NCBI GenBank assembly: GCA_005408345.1
Contig: SEMN01000018.1
Coordinates: 597,501-661,500, forward strand
Direction: 5' to 3'
Source: Macquaria australasica
Lineage: Eukaryota; Chordata; Actinopteri; Centrarchiformes; Percichthyidae
DNA: 64,000 nucleotides
Shown piece by piece: positions 37,553 to 50,700 of this stretch. Below the pieces are notes generated by a model that saw only the letters and a program-made list of their open reading frames with translations, ran no database searches and was not told the origin of the DNA. Made by a program: the position numbers and the translations under genes. Each line of letters opens with the position of its first letter. Position 1 is the stretch's first letter.

Positions 37553-38671
37553 TCCGTGTAGAGAGATGCCTCATTAGAAAGTGGTAGGCTATACTGTTAA
37601 GTTTTATCCCAAATTTCAAGGTAATAAAAACAATGTTCATTTAAAGATTTTCCATCTCACCATGGAGATGACTCCACTGCAGCAAAACGTGATTATCTCA
37701 GTGCTTTTGGAAACAGTGGTCAGTTAGTAGATAGAGTTAGCCTATTAGTTTTGTCATGCGCCGTTTGCTCCGTCAGGGCAGTCTGCCCGTTTGTCCCCCT
37801 CCACATGCTCAATGGGGTGGAAATATGTCTGCATGAAGCCATGTGGCCATCTGGTGACGCGGAACAAGTGGCATCGCCAGAAAAATTAAAAACACGAACT
37901 TAATCCGGCCTCACGCAGTCGCCTCACATTCCGGCTCATGCATGAAACAGGTCTCTATCTGAATCTGTCACATACATGAGGGGTTGGGGGCAACTCCCCC
38001 TCCAAAATGCCCCTCAACAACAGAAAAAACCCCACAATGAGACCAAAGAGCTGCAGTCACATATTTGGGTCGCAATGGGCAGGAATCAGCCCATATAAAG
38101 CAACATATATGCGCACATGAGCGCGCAGCCAGCCGTGCGTAAATGCCCAACTTGACTGAACGCAACAGATTTAAGACCCCCCCCCCCTCGCCCTCGCCCC
38201 TTTAATCTTCAGACTGAGATTATTATTATGATTATTTCTAATGATTGGTGGATAAAAACGGATTCACCACGGGTTGAACAATGACAGAGCAAGAAGATAC
38301 AAAGAGCTCTGTGAGTCGAGACATCGCCGCTGAGGGATGATGTACAGAGAGAAGGAGGGGAGGTGGTACAGTACTGAAGAGGCGAGGGCGGGGTTTTCCC
38401 TCCAAGATGAGGCAAACTAAAAGAAAATTGGCTTCTTGCATGCAACCGGCGCATGTAGCCTACTGTAAACGGACAGACACATAAGCCTGCACAGAGAGGG
38501 AGGGAGGAGAGAGGATGGCGATGGAGGTCTGAGGAGCGGCTCGTCTCTCTGTGTTATCTCACCTCCCCCGTGAAGCTTTTGATCCTGTTTCTTTAAGCCG
38601 CAGCTGCTGTTTGTGTGTTTTCTCTACATTTTATTATCCCTGTTTGCTGGCCGGTCTGTCTACTGTACATC

Positions 38672-38708
38672 CATCATCATCAGCAGCAGCAGCATCATCA
38701 TCATCATC
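38672..38708. repeat. CAT/CAG trinucleotide repeat in the TRIM36 5'UTR
   Basis: CAT and CAG units alternate in blocks, ending 12 bp before the TRIM36 ATG. In the forward frame the repeat would encode Ser/Ile runs, but it lies upstream of the start codon. Confidence 0.85.
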
Positions 38709-38720
38709 GTCTGTGCAGCC

Positions 38721-41700
38721 ATGTCGGACTCTGAGGACATGACGGAGTTCGCCAGCATCGTGGAGCGGATCGAGCGGGGCGAGGTGAGTCTCATCCGGAT
38801 GATTTACGGTCCTTGTGACAGCAGCGGTCTGTCTGTCAACGTGCCCCGACAGCAGCAGCGCAGGGCCGGCCTGCAGGGCTGTCAGGGGATGGAGAGGGAT
38901 GCTGGAAAACCCAGACCACTGCATATTAAATTCAATTTGAATCATATTAGTACCAACACTTTCTATTCATACTATCTTCTGATATTATAACATGATGTGA
39001 GGTATTTACATGTTCTCTTCTGTTTTATTAATGGAATTGCCTATAGTTAGACCCACACCTATTCTATTCGATTCTATTTATGTACAATTTCAGGTGTATG
39101 TCTCTGCCACTGCCATTGTTTTACATTATATTATTAAGTAGTGATATACCCCCATAACTAAGAATATCTGGGGTAGCCTATTAGTAACTGGCCCTTTATT
39201 GTTAACAAAAAATGGATACACCCACATATTCTCTATTCTATTATATTCTATTCTATGTTGAGGCTTTGTGGCTTTAAGGCATAGGCTTCTCTTTTATTCT
39301 TAGAGGGGAAAAAACATAAAGAGTTTAATTAGAGCCTTCAGCCGCAGAGTGTGTTGGTAGTTAGTGCTGCAGGCGGATCACAGACTCCTGTCAATATGTG
39401 GGACACTTGGCAGCAGCTGTGTGTTGAGACGGGGCACCGGGTTACCGAGGTGTGTGTATGTGCCTGCATAGGGAGGGGGTCTTTACCCATTTCACCCATT
39501 TCCGACTGACAATGTGTTGAAGTGCATCTCACAATTCATCCATGCATGCATGAGTCTGATGGAAAAAAAGAGCAGATTTGTTAGTGCGATTGACTCAGTG
39601 GCCAGCTACAGCTGCTGAATTCAGTGATATTTAAAAATGTAATAAGGCTTGTCTTGCACAATGAGCAACAAGGTTTACTCTTATCTCTGTATCGTCAGAA
39701 GGATCAGAGAGAATAAGCAAAATTAAGATGGCAGTACATAAAACACAATGGCCCTATTGTGAGAGATTCTTTGGTGAGTCTTTCTATACGCTACAGTATC
39801 AAAATCCATAGCAGCACAACAAGAGACTGTACAGGAATTATGTGTCCTTGAGTATCCTTTTTAATCACACTTTGTGTTGAGTGAGTGAATATAATGTGTC
39901 AACAGTAAAATACATCCGTTGGATTTGGGCCAGGGGTACATAGTCTGTACATATGCACCAAATACCACACAGTTAAGTATTACAATTTGATTTGTCAAAT
40001 AACATGTATATAAAGTTCCCAGTGCATGCCCAGACAATGCATATGTAGGCATGCTGAAAATTTAAGAAACCTTTTTCTCTGAGAATGTAAATACATTGCA
40101 TACTCTGAAAATGATGCAGAATTTTATAGAGACATTTGAATGTTTTAGCAGGCAGAGACACACTTATCCTCTCCCCTGTGTCTTTACTCTCATGGGTCCT
40201 AAAGGTCCCTACAGGCTGCACCCACAGCATATTCATATAAAACATTTTACTGTCGAAAAACTGTGTCAGAAAGCAGATATTAGATAGAAATCTATACATG
40301 GCTGAAACCTCTGTTGACTCCAGTGAGACTGATACTGTGCAGCTGCAAGGGCCCTGCTGAAACTGTCTGCTGTTGGAAAGGTAGTGAATGACTCAACAGA
40401 GTCCTAAAGATGGCTGCAGTGGCTTCAGTGACTGTGCACACTTTGACCAGCAGGTTAATTCAAACATTTCATCCACTTCATTCTGTGCAGCTGCACAAAG
40501 TTATCTATGCTACACTTTACTTCCTAAAGAAATTACAGCTCCCTCCCAGAACCCCCCAAAAAGCTAGCTGTTACGTGGTCCATTTTGTTCTTTAACCAAA
40601 ACATTGTTGGGCTGACCTGCTAGGGGGCCCCAATGTACAATAAAATGAACTGTAGACCCACTGCAGCAAGCGCTTAGCAGATCATAAATCCCCTGAAGTA
40701 ATGGGAGGGACCCTGACTTTAGTAGAGACTGTAAAGGTAACACAAGTTGTAGCTTACACAGGCCCCTTTTATAAACTATAGAAATAATTATGTGAGGGCA
40801 GTACAGTAGCCTACTGTCAGAGCAGAGACTCTGTAAACCCAGGTAGACTATTTTATATAAATGCTAAGCAAGATTGTGTGTTGAACCTGAGAGCTTAAGT
40901 TTTAACTTTAGATTTTAAATACTTCAGTCACCACTGTTTTCAGCAGACCAAAACAACTAATGGACTATAAGTCGATCACACTGCCGACCTCCTCCACTTC
41001 TGCCTCTGAGTTATTAAGTTTTGTTTCAGTACGCTCATGCTTCATTTTGTGTCTAAGAGGAGCTTATGGAGTATATCGTACTCAAGTTCTTAGCCATGCT
41101 AACAGCGTGGCACTGTGGGTGGCAATATAATAAGTCCAACACTTTGGTCCAGACTTAAATATCTCAACAACTATTCAATGATTTGCCATGGCATTTTGTG
41201 TGGTCCCCAGAGGATGACTCCTAATGACTTTGGTGATCCCCTGACTTTTTCTCTACTATCAACAGCAGGTCAAAGTTGTCCCTTATTCAGTGAAATATCT
41301 TGACATTTTACTAGTTGGACTGTCAAAGAATTTGGTACACATGTTCATGCTTGCCTCAGGATGGATTGTAATAACTTTAGTGTTCCCCTGACACTTACTC
41401 CAATTCCACCAGCAGGTTGATATTTTTGGTTCAGTGTGAAATATCTCAACAACCATCAGATGGATTTCCATGACATTTTGTACGGACATGCATGTTCCCC
41501 AGAGGATGATACATACTAACACATTAAACTTAGATGGTGAACATGGTAAACAAACATTATTGTCATTGTGAGCATGTTATTCATTCAATATTTATCCATC
41601 CAGTATTTATTCCTTTGCACTATGTCTATTTGTTTACAATTTACAGCAACTTGAGTTAGGGGTGCCCCAAACTGAGTCCACCAGGGGTTAGTACATTGAG

Positions 41701-44700
41701 AGCAACTTAAACCCGAGTCAAATGCCTTGGTACACGTGCTGGTGTTAGCATTTAGCTCAAATCACAAAGTTGAACTATTTTATCTGATCTTATCTTACAT
41801 ATCGCCCACTGTGATTGAAATAAGGAAGATAATGCAGATTTAGCTGCATGCAAAGTAGTGCTGACTCCTGCCCGACTCGCCTGATAAAAGCAACTCAGTG
41901 GGAGACAAGTTGGACTGATTACTTTAGGAGGAGCACATGAAGGCAGCAGTAGTTTCTATGGCGATTCAACCCCCCCGTCTCTCTCTCTCACTCACACACA
42001 CACACACACTCCCCCCCTCCTGTCTCTCTCTCTCTCTCACCCCCCCGTCTCTCTCTCTCACACACACACACACACCCCCCCTCCTGTGTCTCTCTCTCAC
42101 ACACACACTCCCCCCCTCCTGTGTCTCTCTCCGCCTGCGTGCACTGCAGCAGTGAATTGGCTGCTGATTCACCACAGCGCTGCCTCTCTCAGCCGCGTCA
42201 CTCTATTTAAATTCACGCAGCCGTCGCTGTCGGCATCTTCTGCTCGCGTCCGGGCAACTTGTCTTTAGCCCGAACAACAACACACACAAAAAAAAGCCGG
42301 AGAAAGTTGTGTTTTCGCTCACACGCACAGGCTTACATTTCCTCCCTCGTCATGGCTGCAGAGATGAGGCGTAGCAGCACACTTGCGGTAAGTGGGAGAG
42401 GATTTATGGGAGCTAGGAGGAAGATGATAAAAACGACTCGTCATTGTTAAATAGCTTCTCTGCCGTGCATGTTAAGAGACCCGGACATTGTAAAAAGTTA
42501 ACGACAATTAGCAGAGCTGTAAACTGCCTGCCCGTGTGCGTCCATTCATTACTGATTCGAGCCATTGTTTCACCTTTTTAACGGAACAATTCGCTTTGAG
42601 CAGGCTTCGGTGGGGTCGGCACTGTTTAAACTTCCTCTATCCTTCTGGGTATTATCTCTTTTAACACGTGCGGAGGCGTTTTCTCCTAAATGAAGGTTTG
42701 CTCGAGCAGAAGGAGGGTAAACTTTAACGGGCTGTTTTTTATTATCACACCACCTGAAATGCATGAATTAATCAGTCGCTTAATATGGGAGGACAGTTCT
42801 CGGTGTGTGGCTTGTAGAAGCGTTTTCTAATCGTCTGTTAAACGTTAAAACGTGAGCTGCTGGAATCGTGTGTTTTACTGTTTTGTCTATATTTAGCCGG
42901 GCTTAATCCTGTCTTATGTAATGTATGGGACACATGGTGGAGACGCCGTGGCTGGTTGCTATTGTGACTGTATCAGTGCTTACAGGCAAAGTAAAGTTGA
43001 AAGGTATGTTCAGGTAGGATAAAGAACTACTCTACCTGAATCTACCCACCTAAAAGGCCAATTTCCCCACCTCACTGACGCAGCAAACACGTTGTTTTCA
43101 CAGCTTGTGCAGACAATAGGCCTATTTTAGCTGCATCTAAAATTTCCTCTAATAATGGCTTATTGTTCCAAGAATCAAAGGCAGCTGTATCCTCCAACTA
43201 TGAAGTCACCAAGCTTGTTTCAGACTGATTTGTGATGCCTTCTTTCCTTTTGTTTCTAAGTCATCTTCAACTCTTGTTAGAGTATGTTAACAGCAGTTGA
43301 GGTTGTGCCTCGTGCAAAAATCCTAAATGTAAAAGTATAATTTCAAGAGTGTCTATATGGCAGTTTTCAGTAATCATGTCTCCATCACCAGGTCCCGATC
43401 AAGAACATCGAGAGGGAGCTGATCTGCCCGATCTGTAAGGAGCTCTTCACCCATCCGCTGATCCTGCCCTGCCAGCACAGTGTCTGCCACAAGTGTGTCA
43501 GAGAGCTGCTGATGCTAAACCATGAGGACTCTTTCGACGCCGGCTCCGAGTGTTCCCTGCCGGGCAGCCCCAGGTCCAGGGTGCCCTCCCCCTCCATGGA
43601 GAGGCTGGACAGGCTTGTGAGATCAGGTGGGTCTCGGGGTAAGAAGCCAAAAATATTTATTTTTCTGTAGATTGATTTAATTTGTTCTTTTACAGGGATG
43701 ATTTTATTTTGTACAGTGCTCGTGCCTGAATATGTGAGGTTTTTAAAAAAAAAAAAAAAAAAAAAAAAAGTTTTAATGTGAGCTGATGGGAGCTAATAAT
43801 CAGGCGATCGTTGGACAGGAAATGCAAGCATCAAATGCATCTCGGGCCATTTGCAGTAGCTTCCAAAGAAAGCAGTATGAGTTTCAGTAATGCCAACTTC
43901 CTGTTACATTGTCTTCCTCCTAATTCCCTTTAACTTCAGTTTTTAGTCCAGCTATCATCTCAGTGCCTGCATTCAACAGGTTTCAATGGCTGGATCCTGG
44001 AATTTACCTCCTAGACAAAAGGCTTAAAAATATCTCTCAAATAGGGAAATATGTGGTCACAAAGAGAAACTGAAGGGCATATTGGATTACAAACAGACAG
44101 GGTAGTGCCATTGTGAAGAGGATTTCATGAACCAATAGGCAAACCTTTAGCCAATGCACATTTTAAGGTTAAGAGCGAGGAAGCTTATGGAAAGTCTGAG
44201 CAAGACGACAAAATGGGCCAAGCATTATTGTATGATATCTGGGTTTTAGTGTGGTGTAGACACCGCCCCTCCTCCCTCTCTTGTCCTGCATAAGCAAGAA
44301 CAAACGATTTAAAAATGATTTAGTAATTTTCCTGCTCGGCAATAACATTGTCAGTCATCACCTCTTCCTCTAATCCTGTCTGCTTTTACAGGCTTCATTA
44401 CAGAGACAACAGAGGAACTTGACAAGCTGTAGTTTTGTCTACCAAGAGAAAAGAAATGTTGACAAGCTCTCTCAAGCCCTAATTGTCGTCACTGTCTGCC
44501 TCTAACTGCCTAGGGGCATCAAACATCCCCTTCAATCATGCGAGGGCTCATGTATTCATTTGCAAATGTTTCGGGAACAGAGAAGCTATCATTTTCACTC
44601 CACCTTTAATCGGATATGCAGGCATATGTGTGTTTGTGTTATGTACACGAGTGAACAAAGCACATCTGTAAACTCCCTTTAAGGTATTTTAAACTCTTAA

Positions 44701-47700
44701 AACCAAGCTGAGCTGGAGGGAGGGGAAAGCTGTGGTTGGGTCATGGGGGAGTTGTAGGTAGCTAAGTTAACTTGTCACAATATTTTTGAGTTTTCTGCTA
44801 AACGCATGGCACTGCCGCAGCCAGGCTTGAGCGGGTCAATGTCTAAGCCTTGAAAACAGCACGGTGGGACACAAGGCTGCCTTTCTGTCTTCTGAGAGCG
44901 CTGGGCTGCAGGCCATTTCCATAAAGATGTCGTCTCGTTTGTGCTCATGTTGACAAAACCAGAGTTGTCCGACTTCATTACTGCATACTAATTCTAAGCA
45001 GGTTTTGAGTATGTAGTGTACTGGACAAGTGACAAAATAAAGTATGCATATTATAACATTACAGTGTACATAAAAAGTAAACTAATGTATAAAGGAAAAG
45101 GAGGTGCTACTCAATGAAGGTGAGACGGCTACAAAATATATAGGAAAAACGATACAAGTTACATTTTTGGAACGTTTTTCTTATGTTGGTATACAAAATA
45201 ATTAACGTACCATTTTGTACTAACTTCAAAAGCTATAGTATGACAGTTTGTTTATAGTTCATAATGTATATAATTAGTATGGAATTGGGACACAACTCTG
45301 GACAGTTGATATAAATAGCTACTATTAAATGTTTTACTTGTGCTTTAAGATTTAATACTTTTTTTTGTTTAGGTTTGGTGCTGAAGATGAACAATTATGC
45401 ATATTCAGTAGCTGAGTCCCAAATCCACACTACACACTTATTCTAAGCAGGTCTTGAGTATGTGGTGTTCAGTCGGTATGCATGCTAAAAACACTTGATT
45501 TTTGAGTGTGTGCAGACTAATGCACAAAGGAAATGTAGGAGCTGCTCACAGCTGGAAAAGGATTTACAACTAATTGTGGATGTTGGTAAAACGGCTCCAG
45601 GAACACATCAGAAAGCAGAATAAGTCTCTTTTGTGAAGTTTAATTGGCTGCAGAAGTTTGACGTCTGATGGTACAAGTATTGTATAATTTCTTGTTAGTA
45701 AAAACGGTTAAGTATGTTGATTTATTGTATGCTAACTGAAAAAACTGTATACTACAAAGACTAGTATATAGTGCATACACTATGCAGTTAATGCGTAGTT
45801 CGGATTCGGGGAACAGTAAGTGATTTCCTTGAGTCAGAATGGTTGACATTGAATATGTGTAATCGATGGCCCATATTGAAACTGAGTGACATTTGGGGTT
45901 ACCTGGTAACCAAGTAGCCTCAGAGCAACACTGAGAAGCTAGGCCAGAGGACCAGAGCTACAAATATCCCCAGAGTACAGTGAGGTGAACAACTTTTGGG
46001 AGCTATTCAGCCATTCACGGTTCAAAACCACTGAGACCGGGCTCTCGAACACAGCCTCCCTCATTCAGACTCCCCCCTTCAACCTGAATGAGTTCATTCT
46101 TCACTGGCAGGACTGTATCTGTTGACGCAGGAAATAATCAAATCCTGCTTTTGAGTAAACAAATCTCACGCCTTGCCGAGAGCCAGTTTGTGCACAAGGA
46201 CAACTCTCGTCTCTGTCATTTCTGTTCCTCTGTCATTAAGTTAACTTAGCAGCGTCTCTCATAAACGAACTAAGTTGGTTTTAGTCATGAACTATTCACG
46301 GGTTTTGCGCCAGTGGAATTCCCTTGGGGATTATTCAATACGGTTGTTCCCGCGTTAACTGCATTTAATCAGCAGATTACAAAACACAAATTCTCGGTGT
46401 GTTAAGAATATTTAGAAAACCTCGAAGTAAGTTGTGACCACATTAACTCCCAGACAGAACAACCAAGTAAATCTGCACACCGCCTCCAACACTGGGAGAT
46501 CAGATCATTGGTAGCTATGGTGACATAACCTGCCTGTAAGGAATGACTGAGGGATTAGGTGAAGGGAGAGAAAGAAAAGACTTGGCTATATTTATCAGTG
46601 TGCAGCTTGGACGAACCTCGCTGTGCTTGGACACAGGAAGGCGGTTACTAAAACTTCATCAGCATTGTTTTCTCAACTTCATCTTATTTTATGTTGCTGG
46701 GGCTCACACAGAGCATGATGCATTTATGCTCAACAGCTAACTCTTGAAAAGTGCACTTTAAAGTTGGTGTAAGTGCTCTTAAAGGAATAGTTTGATATGT
46801 TGGGGAACTATTCTATTTTGCCAACAGTTCACGTATGTATACTAAATACCAGGCAACAGCCAGGAGACGGTTAGCTTAGCATAGCATTAAGACTGGAAGT
46901 CTCGTCGCCCTTTAGTTACTGTTGGTACACCTGTCAGGCTTTCTGTTCTTGCACGGCACATATGCGGTTTCCAATGATAATGGCAGCACATACCATTATC
47001 ATGGTACCTCTAAAATTAAAGAACCCATTGTTGCCTAAAAGTACTACAAATGTCAGGTGTTATATAACACCTGACATTTGTAGTACTTTTAGGCAACAAA
47101 AGCAGACAAAAGCAGCCTCTCATTTCTAACCACCTAGCATTTATTTTGCCAGCTGAAATGACGGCTATCACTGGCACGATTTCATCAGCTGATTCAGATG
47201 ACTCGTGTTAAAACAGGAATCCTGTAAAAGGGCCCTAAACGTGCACCTGATGGCTACATACAAGATATCGTGATTGAAGACTGAGGCTAAAGCTTCATGT
47301 CCAAGGGGAACGGTTTAGTTAATGGCCAATTAACGCACATCTAGTTTGTTTAATATATACAAAAACTGAAGTGGCAAAGGCTGGTAGGAGGGTGTGTTTT
47401 ACCTTTGGACAGAGCCAAGCTAGCCGTTTCCCTCTGTTTTCAGTCTTAATGCTAATTGAGCTAAGCGAACCGTCTCCTGGGTCAAGCTACATATTTCTCA
47501 GCAAGAAAGTGAATAAGCGTGTGTGAATTTCCCAAAATGCCAAACTATTCCTTGAATGCAAATTGTAGACCTGCCTGATGGTAAATGTCTGATGAGTACA
47601 CTTATATTGCAGTAATTGGATTTTTCCAAAACTGTTGTCTAGTCCTGAAAGGTTGTTAAACTGTTTCAGTTGCATGGAATTGTCCTCAAGTATAGATCAT

Positions 47701-50700
47701 ATATGTTAAACGCACAAATCAAGAGTTAATTGTACTTTACTAACTGTTCACATCCTGTATGCATATTATAATCTCTGTTTTGTATTTCACTCTGAACTGC
47801 ATTATTAGAATTTTTTTTTAACTACAAGTTTTCCTTCTGTTTACGTTTTTAAGTTGGCTTTGTTTCTCCAATGTCATGTTTAAAAAAAAAAAAAAAATGG
47901 TTTCACACGTCACTTCACATTATGTATTGTTTAATTTTTCTTGTTGGTCTCACCTCACTTCTCTGTTCATTACTTGCAGCCTCAGTGCGAAGGTCGATCG
48001 GAAGTCGAGGTAGACGCGGGCACCGTGTTTTGAGTAACTGTAGTAGTGAGTACAGCGTTACTAGAACCCCTGTGAAACCCTAGTTTGGTTCTGCCTTTTC
48101 TTTTTTAGTCTACTTTAGCCCTGTCAACACGACCATACAAACTCACACTGTTGGACACTTAATGCTAGGTAATAATAGTTAAAATTAAAAAGCATATGCC
48201 TCTTTTTAAAAATGTCCACTGAGCATAAAAGTGATCGGATTTAAAACAAAATCCAGATTAGTAAGGCATTTAAAGATGCTTCAGGTTATTATTGTCTGTC
48301 TTTGTTTCAAACTTTGGTATTTAAGTTTGTAAGTAGGTTAGGAAAAAATGAGTGAAGGTAAAGGGGAACGGTGAAAACCTTTTAAAGCGACGATGAGTCG
48401 GTATACGAGGAGGCCGACTAAAAGAGGAGCGGCATGGAGAAAAGCAGAGACGAGAATCAATGGGAGGTAGAGTCCTAGAAAGGGAGGCTGGCAAGTGACA
48501 AAAAGGAATTGAAAGGAGCCAAGACTAAAATTAGTGCGAAAGGGGCGAGGATGTTTCCTAGGAGTCGAAGTGGGACAGGAATGTGTGTGTCTCTCTGTAC
48601 ACTAGCTAATTGCATTAATTTCGTAAAACATGGTGGCTACTAAGTAAAGCCGCTTTATTGAGGTGGAGAACTGTTAGCCTCTGTTGTTTCTGAGTTAAAC
48701 ACACACACACGTACTGAGGCTGAACCTACAATATGTTTGGGCTTGCTGAGATTCTTAACTGGCTTTTACTGTCTGATATCTGGGTGCCTTTAGGGTACTG
48801 TTTATGCTTCACTCAACAATTATTAGTCTTTGAGAAACAGTTTATAAGAACACAGACTTGTTTCAGCCTACCTCTAATCATTTTGGGCACGATGAATTGA
48901 GAAGTGTCAGATTGCCGGCCAAGTAAAACAAGGCTGAATACTAGTTTTGTTGGCCAACTAATGCAGGTATTTGACATGCTCAGTAGATGTTTTTAACAAA
49001 ATAATTCTCTTGTGTTTAAAACACAGAAGGTTTTTTTTTTTTTTAATCTCTTAAGAAATAGCCTCTCTATACTAATCCCTTCAAAGAATAGAAAATAATA
49101 GTAGCTACCTGGAAATTAAATAGAATAGCAGCTATCAATAAAGATGTGGTGTCATCAATAACAGTATAATATTTAAAAAAGAAACGGGAGAAAATAAATT
49201 CAAACCTTAAGTGATTTCTTTTTCTTCAACCTTTCAGAGAATGGATTAACATTGGATTCAGATTTTATATTTGGATAAGAAATGAGGCAACATTTCCTGG
49301 GTTTCCTTTTTGTTTGTCCTATTTATAAAAAAAAAACAAACAAAAAAAAAAAATAGGCAGCCACTGACAGAACAAAATGTTAATACAAATGTTTGGATCC
49401 TAAAATAACATTTAACAATCCTAAATAAATGGGACTATTTGTATATTTGCATTAGAAATGAAAAATGAAATGATAAACTGTCCCTGAATACTATACAAGA
49501 TTCCCTCATATTTAGTTTTTTTTTTTTTAAATATTGAATTAAATGTGCTGACATGATCGCGTTTACAATATAACTTTCTCTGTCGTGATTGAAACATAAA
49601 AATGCTACATCAGTTCAAGCATCAAACTGTCTGTAGATTTGTGCAGGGGGATAAAAACACGCCCCTTTTGCTCTGCAATGACTCGTCAGTTTCTGCCCTC
49701 GACTCTGCCTCCCTCTGCAGATCCACACATCAACACACAAACACACACGTACACACTTTGCTGCAGGCGTCTCCTGTCTGCTTCGTGTTCGCTCACACCT
49801 GCCGTCCTGACTACAAAACCTGAGTCAACGCTGCGAAGACTCACTGTCTGGCCTTTTGCATCGTTCACTGATTTAAATATGAAGTCTTTCTGTCAGATTT
49901 CTCCTTAACTTGTCTTTGCAAGACCATGTCGCCTTCACCATCATCAGAAGTTTTTCATCACAACGTCACACCACAATGTTAAGTTCCACTTTTGTCATAT
50001 GAATTCAGGTAGGAAGTGTAGCAAACGAAGCTCGGTAGTTCAATTTGTTGTCAGATCACAGACGGATTTAGCCTCCAGGTAGAAAACTGTCCCTGCACTG
50101 TCAGTCTTCAGTTCTGCTCATGTCACACGGCATGCACATGGCTACACACATCACGTAATTTATGTTTGCTGTTCTGTCACTGCTTTTCCCTCAGCTGCAC
50201 CTTTTTGCAAAAGTGCTGTTTTGAAACAGTGTTCCTGTATTTCGCTTACCTGAGGAGTGTTTGATTTAATTTTCAGGTCCTCGGAAACGAAGTGGAAATT
50301 CTGGCTTTCAAACTGAGATAAATCCAGCACTCCTCGCTTCCCCTGTCCCCCAAAAACGTGAAGCAATATTTCTGTCATTTATTTTGCCGTGTAGTTTGCT
50401 GGCTTTGTTTTTAGTGTGTTGTAACTGTGTTTTGCGGTCCCCATTGCTTGCGTCTGTGATGTGGCCTTGTGTAACAGTTCCTTCATTTCCACCTCATGTT
50501 GGTGCCTTGTTACGATGCTGCTGCATCAGTAACAAGCACAACGTAGTGAGAAACTCTTGAAAGCAGTGTTGCTTTAAGAGGAGTTTTGTTGTCGTGAGAA
50601 TAAGTGATGCATTGAACTGGACATTGATGATGATAAAGTTCAATTGCAGGACATTTTATTTCACACTTTGGTTAAGTTCTGCTTCACACAGTGTAATTCA

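Larger units (their letters stand above)
34800..38720. other. Intergenic region between PGGT1B and TRIM36, with TRIM36 5'UTR at the right
   Basis: No exons seen. GGCCCAGTTGCACTT followed by a GATA occurs twice (about 35,298 and 36,108), suggesting two pieces of one repeat. 37,346-37,552 holds a known-looking dispersed repeat. 38,177-38,187 is a poly-C run. The last roughly 250 bp are GC-rich and should hold the TRIM36 upstream promoter and 5'UTR. Confidence 0.6.
38784..43391. other. TRIM36 intron 1
   Basis: 4.6-kb intron from exon 1a to the RING exon. It contains a tandem dispersed repeat (41,156-41,520), a pyrimidine-rich block (41,970-42,134) and the alternative promoter and first exon 1b (42,352-42,387). 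Confidence 0.85.
46779..47555. mobile_element. TTAAAGGAATA-family MITE with unusual palindromic core
   Basis: The left arm (TTAAAGGAATAGTTTGATAT ... GGAGACGGTTAGCTTAGC) and right arm (GAGCTAAGCGAACCGTCTCC ... CAAACTATTCCTTGAA) are mutual inverse copies of the element seen at 7,961-8,285. Between them lie about 430 bp not present in the shorter copy, including two perfect hairpins (46,974-47,002 and 47,028-47,099). Confidence 0.65.

Noticed and set aside
47028..47099. Palindrome as a microRNA precursor
   Set aside because: It has no loop or bulges and no asymmetry typical of pre-miRNA, and it lies within a transposon-derived region.
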